From NCBI RefSeq assembly GCF_042646385.1, contig NZ_JBHRTO010000002.1, forward strand, positions 248,001 to 312,000: a stretch of DNA of 64,000 nt, read 5' to 3'. Both the position numbers and the translations under genes were made by a program. This stretch comes from Cypionkella sinensis. GTDB lineage: Bacteria; Pseudomonadota; Alphaproteobacteria; Rhodobacterales; Rhodobacteraceae. Positions within the stretch are counted from its first letter, which is position 1. The number at the start of each line of letters is the position of its first letter. Below are positions 42,206 through 50,922 of the stretch, piece by piece. The notes beneath the pieces are model-generated. The model ran no database searches. It had not been told where the DNA came from and worked only from the letters and a program-made list of their open reading frames with translations.

Positions 42206-42402
42206 GGCGAACCGAAAGCAAACTCTGCGGGGCAGAGTTTGCCGGTTCGTTGCGCATAAGGCGGGACGCCGTTGCGCAAGGGGCGATGTGCTGCAAACCG
42301 AGGCTGTAAAATCGGGGCGCGCCTGACTGGCTGGCGCGGAGACGCGCCTGCCGGGGGCAGGCAGGCGCGGCCCGATTTGGCGCGGGCCAAATCGGGCAAG
42401 AA
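42206..42402. repeat. Dispersed structured intergenic repeat, copy 2
   Basis: Same orientation and nearly the same sequence as 5117-5313, from GCGAACCGAAAG to AAATCGGGCAAGAA. The three inverted repeats are preserved, and the changes in the first stem are compensating (AAAACTC..GAGTTTT versus CAAACTC..GAGTTTG). It lies between divergent genes here but between convergent genes at 5117. Confidence 0.85.
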
Positions 42403-42468
42403 ACCGAGCGTTGCGCCCTTTTGTATTTGGGTGGGGCATGGCAGTTTACCCGCGAAACGGAGGCGGAC

Positions 42469-43305
42469 ATGGTTGATTTCTTTACGGCAGGCGATGGGGC
42501 GAAGCTGGCTTACAGCGATGAAGGCGCGGGCTTGCCGCTGCTCTGCCTTGCGGGCCTGACGCGCACGATGGCGGATTTCGACTATCTGCGCCCGCATCTG
42601 CCGCCCCTGCGCCTGATACGGATGGATTATCGCGGGCGGGGGCAAAGTGCCTGGACTGGGGCAGCCAGCTATACAGTGTTGCAAGAGGCGCAGGATGCGC
42701 TGGCGCTGCTAGATCATCTGGGGGTAGCGCGCGCGGCGGTCTTAGGCACCTCGCGCGGCGGGCTGATCGGGATGCTGCTGGCGATGATCGCGAAGGATCG
42801 GTTGATCGGGCTGTGCCTGAACGACATCGGCCCGGTGATCGAGCGCAAGGGGCTGGAGCGGATTTTCGACTATGTCGGGCGCAATCCGTTTGTGAAAACG
42901 CATGAGGCCTTGGCGGAACGCCTGCCCGGCGCAATGCCGGGGTTTGTGGTGCCGCCCGAACGCTGGCTTCAAGAAGCACGTCTGCACTACACCCAAACGC
43001 CAGAAGGGTTGCGGATCACCTATGACCCTGCCCTGCGCGACAGCTTCATCGCCGGGTTCGAGGGGCCAGCCGTGGATGCCTGGCCGCTGTTTGATGCGCT
43101 CGCGGGCGTGCCGGTGGCGCTGATCCGGGGCGCGCACTCGGATCTGTTGAGCATGGCGACGGTGGCCGAGATGCAGGCGCGCAGGCCGGATATGATCTTT
43201 GGATCGGTGCCAGACCGCGCGCATATTCCGTTTCTGGACGAGCCGGAAAGTCTGGCGGTGATCCGGGCGTTTCTGGAAGTTTGCGGCGGGAAGGTGGGCG
43301 CATGA
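42469..43305 (+). CDS. Alpha/beta hydrolase, first gene of a three-gene operon
   Basis: The 278-residue product has LPLLCLAGLTRTMADFDYL, RMDYRGRGQS, VLGTSRGGLIGMLLAM (nucleophile elbow G-T-S-R-G, Ser about 97) and a C-terminal PDRAHIPFLDEP that supplies the likely catalytic His. These are typical of haloalkane dehalogenase/enol-lactonase-like hydrolases. The start at 42469 is preceded by GGAGG. Its TGA overlaps the ATG of the dehydratase gene (ATGA), so translation is coupled. Substrate unknown. Confidence 0.85.
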   Translation: MVDFFTAGDGAKLAYSDEGAGLPLLCLAGLTRTMADFDYLRPHLPPLRLIRMDYRGRGQSAWTGAASYTVLQEAQDALALLDHLGVARAAVLGTSRGGLIGMLLAMIAKDRLIGLCLNDIGPVIERKGLERIFDYVGRNPFVKTHEALAERLPGAMPGFVVPPERWLQEARLHYTQTPEGLRITYDPALRDSFIAGFEGPAVDAWPLFDALAGVPVALIRGAHSDLLSMATVAEMQARRPDMIFGSVPDRAHIPFLDEPESLAVIRAFLEVCGGKVGA

Positions 43306-44237
43306 ATATCGAGATGATCCATGCGGCGGCGCGGCGGCTGGAAGGCCATGCGCGGGTGACGCCGTTGCTGAATGCGCCCCTGTTGGACCGGATTGCGGGA
43401 CGGCGGGTGCTGGTGAAGGCGGAATGCCTGCAATGGACCGGCAGTTTCAAATATCGCGGCGCTTGGGCGGCGGTTTCGGCCCTACGGGCAGCGAAGGGCG
43501 TAATTGCCTATTCCTCGGGCAATCATGCACAGGGGGTGGCTTTGGCCGCTCGTCAGCACGGCTTACCTGCGGTGATCGTGATGCCAAAGGACGCGCCTGC
43601 GGTGAAGATTGCCAATACTCGCGCTTATGGGGCCGAGGTGGTGCTGTATGATCGCACGCAACAGGATCGCGATGTGATTGGCGAAGGCTTGGCTGCGGCG
43701 CGGGGGCTGGTGCTGGTGCGCCCGTATGACGAGCCAGAGGTGATTGCGGGGCAAGGCTCGGTCGGTCTTGAGATTTTACAACAGTTTCAGGGTGATGCCG
43801 AGGTGTTGGCCTGTTGCGGTGGCGGGGGGCTGTCGTCGGGGATTGCCTTGGCCTGTGAGGGACGGATGCGCACGCGCACCGTAGAGCCTGCGGGGTTTGA
43901 CGATATGGCGCGCAGTCTGGCGGCGGGCGAGCGGTTGCGGAATGCGGCGCTGGCGGGCTCGGTCTGTGATGCGATCCTGACGCCCTGCCCCGGCGAAATC
44001 ACCTTTCCGATTTTGCAGCGGCTGGCGGGGCCGGGGTTGGTGGTGAGCGACGATCAGGCGTTGCAGGCGATGGTGCTGGCGTTCCAGCATCTGCGCATCG
44101 TGCTGGAACCGGGCGGTGCGGTGGCGCTGGCGGCGGCTTTGTTCGATGAGAGCCTTGGCGACACGGTGATCGCGGTGGCCTCGGGTGGCAATGTCGATCC
44201 GGCGGTGTTCGCAGGCGCTATGGCGCGGTTCGGCTGA
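43302..44237 (+). CDS. Threonine/serine dehydratase-like PLP enzyme
   Basis: The 311-residue product is a fold-type II PLP enzyme: QWTGSFKYRGAWAAV with the Schiff-base Lys (about 50), AYSSGNHAQGVALAARQHG, VVMPKDAPAVKIANTRAYGAEV, GQGSVGLEIL and CCGGGGLSSGIALA (phosphate loop). There is no ACT regulatory domain, so it is of the catabolic/serine racemase type. It probably deaminates threonine, serine or a hydroxy-amino acid. It is translationally coupled to hydrolases on both sides (4-base and 1-base overlaps). Confidence 0.88.
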   Translation: MNIEMIHAAARRLEGHARVTPLLNAPLLDRIAGRRVLVKAECLQWTGSFKYRGAWAAVSALRAAKGVIAYSSGNHAQGVALAARQHGLPAVIVMPKDAPAVKIANTRAYGAEVVLYDRTQQDRDVIGEGLAAARGLVLVRPYDEPEVIAGQGSVGLEILQQFQGDAEVLACCGGGGLSSGIALACEGRMRTRTVEPAGFDDMARSLAAGERLRNAALAGSVCDAILTPCPGEITFPILQRLAGPGLVVSDDQALQAMVLAFQHLRIVLEPGGAVALAAALFDESLGDTVIAVASGGNVDPAVFAGAMARFG

Positions 44238-45022
44238 TGCTGGTTTATCTGGATGATATCCGACTGAATGCCGAAGTGTCGGGGCCTGTCGGCGGGCCTG
44301 CGGTGGTGCTCTTGCATGCTTTGGGCACAAATCTTTCGATCTGGGACGCGGTCGTGCCGCTGCTGCCGCGTAGCTGCCGGGTGTTGCGGTTTGATCAGCG
44401 CGGGCATGGCGGGTCTGATGTGCCCGAGCCGCCCTATGCGATGGGCGCGCTGATCCGGGATGCCGAACGGATGATGGCGCATTTCGGGATGCGCGATGCG
44501 GTGGTGGTTGGGCTCAGCTTGGGCGGACTGGTGGCGCAGGGGCTGGCGGTGAAGCGGCTGGATCTGGTGCGCGGCATGGTGCTGAGCAACACTGCGGCGA
44601 AGATCGGCTCGGCGCAGATGTGGGGCGAGCGCGTGGCGCAGGTGCAGGCCACAGGGCTGGCCGATTATGCGCCGGGGGCGATGGCGCGGATGTTCGGGCG
44701 GCGTTGGCAAGAAGTGGCAGGAATGCCCCGGGTGCGCGCGATGCTGGAGGGGATGGACCCGCGCGGCTGGGTCGGCTGCGCAAGTGCCATTGCCGGGACG
44801 GATTTTTACACGCCGACCGCCGCGCTAACTCTGCCAACGCTGGCGATTGCCGGGGCCAATGATGGCACAACCCCGCCCGATCTGGTGCGAGAGACGGCGG
44901 ATTTGATTTTGGGCAGCCGGTTTCACCTGATGCGCGGCGCGGGGCATTTGCCGATGGTCGAGAAGCCAGAGGAATATGGGGCGGTGTTGTCGGAGTTTCT
45001 GGTTTCGGTTGGGCAAGTCTGA
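44237..45022 (+). CDS. PcaD-like alpha/beta hydrolase (3-oxoadipate enol-lactonase family)
   Basis: The 261-residue product follows the PcaD pattern: LHALGTNLSIWDAVVPLL, RFDQRGHGGSDVPEPPY, VVGLSLGGLVAQGLAVKR (nucleophile elbow G-L-S-L-G), PTLAIAGANDGTTPP (acid) and MRGAGHLPMVEKPEEY (His). Classical PcaD hydrolyses beta-ketoadipate enol-lactone, but no other beta-ketoadipate gene is present and the operon partners are a dehydratase and another hydrolase, so the true substrate may differ. The ATG shares a base with the previous TGA. Confidence 0.8.
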   Translation: MLVYLDDIRLNAEVSGPVGGPAVVLLHALGTNLSIWDAVVPLLPRSCRVLRFDQRGHGGSDVPEPPYAMGALIRDAERMMAHFGMRDAVVVGLSLGGLVAQGLAVKRLDLVRGMVLSNTAAKIGSAQMWGERVAQVQATGLADYAPGAMARMFGRRWQEVAGMPRVRAMLEGMDPRGWVGCASAIAGTDFYTPTAALTLPTLAIAGANDGTTPPDLVRETADLILGSRFHLMRGAGHLPMVEKPEEYGAVLSEFLVSVGQV

Positions 45023-45050
45023 GGCGTTGAAGCGGGGGCTAGCCCCCACA

Positions 45051-45078
45051 CCCCCAGGATATTTATGAACAGATGAAA
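45051..45078 (+). repeat. GGATATTT...AGATGAA intergenic element, single copy
   Basis: CCCCCAGGATATTTATGAAC followed by AGATGAAA lies 28 bases after the PcaD-like gene. A GGGGGCTAGCCCCC palindrome directly precedes it (45034-45047), so the element follows a hairpin here. Confidence 0.6.
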
Positions 45079-45139
45079 CAATTTTAGTCGAATTGTTTGT
45101 AACTGGCCGCAAGGCGCGGGTTGGAGTTAGGGGAATATC

Positions 45140-46357
45140 ATGTTTGCGCGCGGCAATCTGAGTTTGTTGTTCATCCTGTTCACGGTGGCGCTGGATGCCA
45201 TCGGGATCGGGTTGATCTTTCCGGTGATGCCGGATCTGATGGAGGATGTGACCCACGCGGGGCTTGGGCAGGCGGCGCTGTGGGGCGGGGTCTTGGCTGC
45301 GGCTTTCGCGGTGATGCAGTTTTTATGCGGGCCGCTGGTGGGCAATCTTTCTGATCGGTTCGGGCGCAGGCCGGTATTGCTGGTGTCTTTGGCGGTGATG
45401 GCGCTGGATTATGTGGCGATGGCTTTGGCGCATACGGTTTGGCTGCTGTTGATCGCGCGGATTGTGGCGGGGGTGGCGGCGGCGACCCATGCCACGGCGA
45501 ATGCCTATGTGGCCGATATCTCAACCCCGGATCAGCGCGCCAAGCGGTTTGGGCTGATCGGGGCGGCGTTCGGGATTGGCTTTGTCGCGGGGCCGATGCT
45601 GGGCGGCGTGCTGGCGGGGATTGATGTGCGGGCCCCGTTCTGGGTGGCGGCGGGGCTGGCTTTGGCCAATCTGGTGTTCGGCTGGTTCGTGATGCCGGAA
45701 AGCTTGAGCTTGGCGAACCGCCGCGGTTTTACGCTGGCGCGCGCCAATCCCTTGGCCTCACTCCGCGCGGTGCGGCGGTTGCCGGGGTTGCAGCGGTTGC
45801 TGCTGGTGAGCTTTCTGTATGCGGTGACGTTCAACGTCTGGCCAGCGATCTGGTCGTATTACAGCAAGGCGGCGTTTGGCTGGGATGCGCGCTGGATCGG
45901 GTTTGCGCTAGCGGCATTTGGCGTCTGCATGGCACTGACGCAGGCGCTGTTGGTGGCACCGATGATCCGCCGCTTGGGCGAGCGGCGCACGGCGGCGGTG
46001 GGCATGGGGTTGGAGGTGGTGTCTTACGGCTTTTACGGCTTTGCCACTTCGGGATTCTGGGCGCTGGTGTTCACGCCGATTGCAGCTTTGGGCGGGGTAA
46101 CGGGGCCGAGTTTGCAGGCGATGATGTCGCGCGCGGTGCCGGAAAACCAACAGGGCGAGTTGCAGGGGGTGAATTCCTCGCTGAATGCTTTGGCGATGAT
46201 TATCTCTCCCTTGGTCATGACATGGGTGTTTGATCTGTTCACCTCGGATAAGGTGCCGTTTCATCTGCCCGGCGCGCCATTTTTGCTGTCTGCGACACTT
46301 ATGGTCGCGGTTGTTATACTCTTTGTCGCGGGAACGCGCGAAGCGGGCAAGCCCTAG
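45140..46357 (+). CDS. MFS transporter, TetA-like drug:H+ antiporter family
   Basis: The 405-residue protein has twelve helices. It carries the motif GNLSDRFGRRPVLL between helices 2 and 3 (MFS motif A), the early DAIGIGLIFPVMP typical of the TetA(A/B/C) branch, and GFVAGPMLGGVLAG (motif C of antiporters). It is likely to export a drug or metabolite. No TetR-type repressor adjoins it, which argues against an acquired tetracycline determinant; a chromosomal relative is more likely. The start is at 45140, with weak GGGG upstream. Confidence 0.85.
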   Translation: MFARGNLSLLFILFTVALDAIGIGLIFPVMPDLMEDVTHAGLGQAALWGGVLAAAFAVMQFLCGPLVGNLSDRFGRRPVLLVSLAVMALDYVAMALAHTVWLLLIARIVAGVAAATHATANAYVADISTPDQRAKRFGLIGAAFGIGFVAGPMLGGVLAGIDVRAPFWVAAGLALANLVFGWFVMPESLSLANRRGFTLARANPLASLRAVRRLPGLQRLLLVSFLYAVTFNVWPAIWSYYSKAAFGWDARWIGFALAAFGVCMALTQALLVAPMIRRLGERRTAAVGMGLEVVSYGFYGFATSGFWALVFTPIAALGGVTGPSLQAMMSRAVPENQQGELQGVNSSLNALAMIISPLVMTWVFDLFTSDKVPFHLPGAPFLLSATLMVAVVILFVAGTREAGKP

Positions 46358-46387
46358 GCTAGCCTGACCCGAAAATGGGGGTGCCTT

Positions 46388-47626
46388 ATGAAGCTGCGCG
46401 ATCTTGAGATTTTCACCGTAGCCCCGCCTGCGCCGGGTTGGGGCGGGCGGTATTGGACCTTTGTGAAGCTGACGACGGATAACGGCATCGTCGGCTATGG
46501 CGAGTGCTATGCCTCTACCGTGGGCCCGCGCGCGATGGATGCAGTGATCCATGATGTGTTTGAGCGGCATATGCTGGGCGAAAACCCGGAAAATATCGAG
46601 TTGATGTATCGCCGCGCCTATTCGTCGGGCTTCACGCAGCGGCCTGATCCGACGGTGATGGGGGCATTTTCGGGGCTGGAGATCGCCTGCTGGGATATCC
46701 TTGGCAAAGCGCGCGAGCGGCCGGTTTGGGCGCTGCTGGGCGGCATGATGAATGAAAAGGTGCGCTCCTACACCTACCTTTACCCCGAAGAAGGTGTGAT
46801 TCCGGCAGATTTCTGGGTGAACCCGGATATGGCCGCCGAAGCTGCGGCTAGGTGTGTAAAGCAGGGCTTCACGGCGGTGAAATTCGACCCGGCTGGCCCC
46901 TATACCATCCGCGGCGGACATGAGCCTGCGATGTCGGATATTTCCCGCTCGGTGGCGTTCTGTGCGAAAATCCGTGAGGCGGTGGGCGACAAGGCTGACC
47001 TGTTGTTCGGCACGCATGGCCAATTCACCACGCCGGGGGCGATCCGGTTGGGGGTGGCGATCGAGCCCTACAATCCGCTGTGGTATGAAGAGCCGATCCC
47101 GCCGGATAATCTGGCCGAGTTTGCCGAAGTGGCGAAATCGGTGCGCATTCCGATTGCCACGGGCGAGCGGTTGACGACGAAGGCCGAGTTTGGCGCGCTG
47201 TTGCGCCATGGCGGCGCGAAGATCTTGCAGCCTGCCTTGGGGCGTGTTGGCGGCATCTGGGAAGCGAAGAAGATCGCCGCGATGGCGGAAGTGTTCAACG
47301 CCGAGATGGCGCCGCATTTGTATGCGGGCCCGGTGGAATGGGCAGCGAATGTGCATTTTGCGGTGTCGATCCCGAATATCCTGATGGCCGAGACGATCCA
47401 GACCGGCGGGGCGTTCCATCTGAAGCTGATCAAGCATTCCTTGAAATGGGAGGATGGTTATATCCTGCCGCCCACCGCGCCGGGTCTGGGGATCGAGTTT
47501 GACGAGGATGTGGCGCGGGCGCATCCCTATACTGGCACAGCGTTGCATTTGCAGATGCAGGAAGCGCCTTGCGACTATCTGCATGGCAATCGGTTTGAGG
47601 GTGGCGCGCCCAGCACCGAGTTCTGA
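46388..47626 (+). CDS. Mandelate racemase/muconate lactonizing (enolase superfamily) enzyme
   Basis: The 412-residue product has the N-terminal capping domain (WTFVKLTTDNGIVGYGE) and a TIM barrel: GAFSGLEIACWDILGKARERPVWALLGG, FTAVKFDPAG (the Lys of strand 2), WYEEPIPPDNLAEF (metal Glu) and IPIATGERLTTKAEF (metal Glu). At the third-strand metal position, usually D-x-N, it reads LLFGTHGQFTTPGAI. This marks a particular dehydratase-like subgroup of acid-sugar enzymes. The exact substrate cannot be deduced. It lies 30 bases after the MFS gene and may form an operon with it. Confidence 0.8.
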   Translation: MKLRDLEIFTVAPPAPGWGGRYWTFVKLTTDNGIVGYGECYASTVGPRAMDAVIHDVFERHMLGENPENIELMYRRAYSSGFTQRPDPTVMGAFSGLEIACWDILGKARERPVWALLGGMMNEKVRSYTYLYPEEGVIPADFWVNPDMAAEAAARCVKQGFTAVKFDPAGPYTIRGGHEPAMSDISRSVAFCAKIREAVGDKADLLFGTHGQFTTPGAIRLGVAIEPYNPLWYEEPIPPDNLAEFAEVAKSVRIPIATGERLTTKAEFGALLRHGGAKILQPALGRVGGIWEAKKIAAMAEVFNAEMAPHLYAGPVEWAANVHFAVSIPNILMAETIQTGGAFHLKLIKHSLKWEDGYILPPTAPGLGIEFDEDVARAHPYTGTALHLQMQEAPCDYLHGNRFEGGAPSTEF

Positions 47627-47681
47627 CGCAAGCTTTTGAGGGTCGGCTTTCCTACGAGCGGCCGAGGCTATGCATTTGATG

Positions 47682-47717
47682 AATCGTGGCTCCGCTGATG
47701 CCGGGGCCACGATTTTT
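47682..47717 (+). terminator. Rho-independent terminator
   Basis: AATCGTGGCTCCG and CGGGGCCACGATT pair over 13 bp with one G-U pair and a 7-base loop, followed by TTTTT overlapping the stem end. It ends the MFS/enolase-superfamily transcript. Confidence 0.88.
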
Positions 47718-47785
47718 CTCAAAAATCGGGCTGTTGGCGGGCATGGTTTTCGCGTAGAACATGCCACCCCCGATAGGATTTGCGC

Positions 47786-49726
47786 ATGACCGATTTTCTG
47801 CTGTTGGCTTTTGTATTTCTGGTGGCTGGCGTGCTGACCGTGCCGATTGCGGCGCGGCTGGGCCTCGGGTCAGTACTGGGCTATCTGATTGCCGGTATCG
47901 TGATCAGCCCGGTGCTGGCGCTGCTGCATGTGGATGTCGCCTCGATCCAGCATTTCGCCGAGTTTGGCGTGGTGATGATGCTGTTTCTCGTCGGGCTGGA
48001 GTTGGAGCCGGAAACTCTGTGGGCAATGCGGGCGCGGCTACTGGGGTTGGGCGGCGGTCAGGTGGTGCTGACCACGCTGGCGGTGATGGCCGTGGCGATG
48101 GCCTTGGGGCAGGTTTGGTCGGTGGCGCTGGCGGTGGGGCTGGTGTTTTCACTGTCATCCACCGCCATCGTGTTGCAGACCTTGGGCGAGAAGGGATTGA
48201 TGAAAAGCGACGCCGGGCAGGCGAGTTTCGCTGTGCTGTTGACGCAGGATATCGCCGTGATCCCGATGCTGGCGCTGATCCCGCTGCTGGCTTTGCCGGA
48301 ATTGCAGGGCGGCCATTCGGTCACGGATCATGCCGAGGCATTCACGCTGGTGGCGGGATTGAACGGCTGGCAAGTGGCACTGGTGAATATCGCGGCGATC
48401 ATCGGCGTGGTGCTGGGCGGCAGTTACCTCACCCGCCCGGTGTTCCGCTTTGTCGCCTCGGCACAGTTGCATGAGTTGTTCACCGCGACAGCCCTGATGA
48501 TGGTGATCGGCATCGCGCTGCTGATGACGCTGGTGGGCCTGTCGCCGGCTTTGGGCACGTTTCTGGCCGGGGTGGTGCTGGCCAACAGCGAGTATCGGCA
48601 CGAGTTGGAATCCGACATCGACCCATTCAAGGCGCTGCTGCTGGGGCTGTTCTTCATGACGGTGGGGGCGGGCATCAACTTTGTGCTGCTGTGGGATAAC
48701 CTTGGCCAGATCATTGCGCTGACGCTGGGCCTGATTGTGGTGAAAGTGGTGGTTCTGCTGGTGCTGGGGCGGATTTTCCGGCTCGGTTCGCTGGATAAGT
48801 GGTTGTTCGGTCTGGGGCTGGCGCAGGCGGGGGAGTTCGGTTTTGTGCTGATCTCGCTGATGGTGTCCTCGGCGGTGTTGCCGGGAGAGATCGCCGACAA
48901 GCTGCTGCTGGTGGTGGCGCTGTCGATGCTGCTGACGCCGGGGCTGTTCATCTTTTACGACCGCATGATCGCGCCGCGTCTGGCCGACAAGATCGACCGC
49001 CCGGCAGATGAAATCACCGACCCCAGCCATATCATCATCGCGGGGCATGGCCGGGTGGGCGGATTGGTCAACCGGATGCTGCGCGCAGCGGGCTATCATA
49101 CCACGGTGATCGACTTTAGCTCGAAGCAGTTGGATATGCTGGCGAAATTCGGCGTGAAGGCCTATTTCGGCGATGCGACGCGCCCCGACATGCTGATCTC
49201 GGCGGGGATTGCCGAGGCCAAGCTGTTCGTGATCGCGATTGACGACAAGGATCAGATCACCGAATTGGTGCGCCACACCACACAGACCTATCCGAACCTG
49301 CATGTGATCGCCCGCGCGGTGGATCGCAACCATGTGTATGATCTGTGGGCGGCGGGGTGCCGCGATATCATCCGCGAGACCTATGACAGCTCGACCCGGA
49401 TGGGACGTTCGGCGTTTCAGGCCTTGGGCGCGACGCTAGAGCAGGCCGAAGAAATGCGGCAGGCCTATAACGTGATGGATCAGAAAAGCATGTTGGCGAT
49501 GGCCGAGCATTACGACCCGAACATCCCCAACTTTGAGAATGAGGCCTATATCAAGAATGCCCGCGCGATCAGCGCCAAGCTCGAGCAGAAGCTGATCCTG
49601 AAATTCGCGGAAATTCTGGGCAAGACACCGATAGAGACACTGCTGCCGCCCGGCGTGCCGGAACCGCATCAGCCGCCGCTTGAGGATGTGCCGGAAGAAT
49701 TCGCCACCGAAACCATCCGGGGCTAA
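47786..49726 (+). CDS. Kef-type potassium/proton antiporter (CPA2) with RCK domain
   Basis: The 646-residue protein has about 12 to 13 transmembrane helices (residues 5-385) with the CPA2 features: LGLGSVLGYLIAGI, MLFLVGLELEP, SSTAIVLQTLGEKGL, SPALGTFLAGVVLANSEYRHELESDIDPFKALLLGLFFMTVG. A cytoplasmic RCK/TrkA-N domain follows (IIIAGHGRVGGLVNRMLRAAGYHTTVID, YFGDATRPDMLISAGI). The layout is that of KefB/KefC potassium efflux antiporters, which protect against electrophiles. The glutathione site cannot be confirmed by eye, and no KefF/G partner gene is adjacent. ATG 47786 follows AGGA. Confidence 0.9.
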   Translation: MTDFLLLAFVFLVAGVLTVPIAARLGLGSVLGYLIAGIVISPVLALLHVDVASIQHFAEFGVVMMLFLVGLELEPETLWAMRARLLGLGGGQVVLTTLAVMAVAMALGQVWSVALAVGLVFSLSSTAIVLQTLGEKGLMKSDAGQASFAVLLTQDIAVIPMLALIPLLALPELQGGHSVTDHAEAFTLVAGLNGWQVALVNIAAIIGVVLGGSYLTRPVFRFVASAQLHELFTATALMMVIGIALLMTLVGLSPALGTFLAGVVLANSEYRHELESDIDPFKALLLGLFFMTVGAGINFVLLWDNLGQIIALTLGLIVVKVVVLLVLGRIFRLGSLDKWLFGLGLAQAGEFGFVLISLMVSSAVLPGEIADKLLLVVALSMLLTPGLFIFYDRMIAPRLADKIDRPADEITDPSHIIIAGHGRVGGLVNRMLRAAGYHTTVIDFSSKQLDMLAKFGVKAYFGDATRPDMLISAGIAEAKLFVIAIDDKDQITELVRHTTQTYPNLHVIARAVDRNHVYDLWAAGCRDIIRETYDSSTRMGRSAFQALGATLEQAEEMRQAYNVMDQKSMLAMAEHYDPNIPNFENEAYIKNARAISAKLEQKLILKFAEILGKTPIETLLPPGVPEPHQPPLEDVPEEFATETIRG

Positions 49727-49735
49727 GGGGGAACC

Positions 49736-50371
49736 ATGCTTGCATCACTGATCGCCTATGCGGCGGCTTTGGGATTGGCGGCGGCGGTGCCGGGGCCGGG
49801 CGTTGCGGCATTGGTCGGGCAAAGCATGGGCAATGGCTTGCGTGCGGCGCTGTTCCTGCTGGCCGGGATCGTGCTGGGCGATGTGGTGTATCTGACGGTT
49901 GCCGTGGCGGGATTGGCGGCAATTGCAAAGGCCTTTGCCGGGGTGTTTCTGTTGGTGAAGGTGCTGGGTGGGGCATATCTTTTGTATCTGGCCTACAAGC
50001 TGTGGACCAGCCACGCAAGCATCAGCGCGGATCGCACTGAAAAGCAAAGCACGGATATTGGCGCATTTCTGACCGGTTTTTCGGTAACTTTGGGCAACCC
50101 GAAAACCATCGTGTTCTACCTTGCCCTGCTGCCCACAGTGCTGGATTTACGCAGCATCGGTCTGGCCGAATGGGCGCTGTTTGTGCCAGTGACCGCGCTG
50201 GTGCTGACAGCGGTTTTGACGCCTTATGCAATGCTGGCTGCGCGGGCGCGCGGGCTGATGCGGCGGCCTGCGGCGATGCAGCGGCTGAACCGGGTGGCGG
50301 GTGGCATCATCGGCGCGACCGGGGTGGTCATTCTGGGACAAGCCGCGACGGCATTGGTGCGGCGGGCCTGA
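49736..50371 (+). CDS. LysE/RhtB family exporter
   Basis: The 211-residue protein has six hydrophobic helices and the LysE-family pattern: AAAVPGPGVAALVGQSMGNGLRAALFLLAGIVLGD near the N-terminus, GGAYLLYLAYKLW and FLTGFSVTLGNPKTIVFYLALLPTV in the middle. Members export amino acids or homoserine lactone-like compounds. It starts 10 bases after the Kef gene and is probably co-transcribed. Confidence 0.88.
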   Translation: MLASLIAYAAALGLAAAVPGPGVAALVGQSMGNGLRAALFLLAGIVLGDVVYLTVAVAGLAAIAKAFAGVFLLVKVLGGAYLLYLAYKLWTSHASISADRTEKQSTDIGAFLTGFSVTLGNPKTIVFYLALLPTVLDLRSIGLAEWALFVPVTALVLTAVLTPYAMLAARARGLMRRPAAMQRLNRVAGGIIGATGVVILGQAATALVRRA

Positions 50372-50393
50372 TCGGCGCTACGCCACGGCGGAC

Positions 50394-50861
50394 TTAGCCC
50401 AACTGCCACAGGATTTGTGCAAGTGCTGCGGCATCGGTGGTGGTGACTTCGCGCGCCAATGCCGCGTGTTCGGCTTTCCACAGCGGCACAGCTTCGGCAA
50501 TGATCGCGTGGCCCGTGTCTGTCAGCACCGGGCGGCGGGCACGAGCGTCCTTCTCATCGGGGATCAGGGCGACAAGGCCACGCTTTTCCAAGGTTTTCGC
50601 GGCTGCCGTCATGGTGGTGGCGTCCATTGCCAGAAACTCGGCCAACTCGCCCAAACGAGGCTTCCATGGACTGCTGAGCGCCACCAGCATGGAAAACTGG
50701 CCATTGGTCAGGCCCAAGGGTGCAAACAAGCGATCAAACCGCCGGGCCAGTTTGCGCGCCGCACGTTGGCTTGCAAGGCACAGACATTCGTCACGGATTT
50801 GCAGAACGGTCTGAAGGGGCAGACACGGGAAGATTGTTTGGGGCAGGCTTGATTGGGTCAT
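50394..50861 (-). CDS. MarR-family transcriptional regulator
   Basis: The 155-residue product has the winged-helix core LGLTNGQFSMLVALSSPWKPRLGELAEFLAMDATTMTAAAKTLEKRGLVALIPDEKDARARRPVLTDTG (about 48-118), with the recognition helix at TTMTAAAKTL and the wing at DEKDARARRPVL. An N-terminal CLCLASQRAARKLARRFDRLFAPL dimer helix contains Cys residues that could be redox-responsive. It is divergent from an MFS gene 61 bases away, the classic layout of a repressor controlling its own and a transporter gene. Confidence 0.9.
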   Translation of the reverse strand: MTQSSLPQTIFPCLPLQTVLQIRDECLCLASQRAARKLARRFDRLFAPLGLTNGQFSMLVALSSPWKPRLGELAEFLAMDATTMTAAAKTLEKRGLVALIPDEKDARARRPVLTDTGHAIIAEAVPLWKAEHAALAREVTTTDAAALAQILWQLG

Positions 50862-50867
50862 TTTATA

Positions 50868-50877
50868 TTGATATCAA
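50868..50877. promoter_or_regulatory. Candidate MarR operator
   Basis: TTGATATCAA, a perfect 10-bp palindrome, sits 7 bases upstream of the MarR gene start in the divergent intergenic region. TTG-N-CAA half-sites are usual for this family, and the position would block both promoters. This is inference from position and symmetry only. Confidence 0.5.
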
Positions 50878-50922
50878 ACTAAAGCGAGTGGGACAAGCGG
50901 CGGGTTGTCGCAGGAGGTTAGC

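Noticed and set aside
45140..46357. Acquired tetracycline resistance gene
   Set aside because: The protein is only TetA-like in family motifs, has no TetR repressor gene beside it and has the composition of its neighbours.
45908..47767. 619-codon minus-strand frame opposite the MFS and enolase-superfamily genes
   Set aside because: The sense genes are well supported by motifs; the antisense frame has none.
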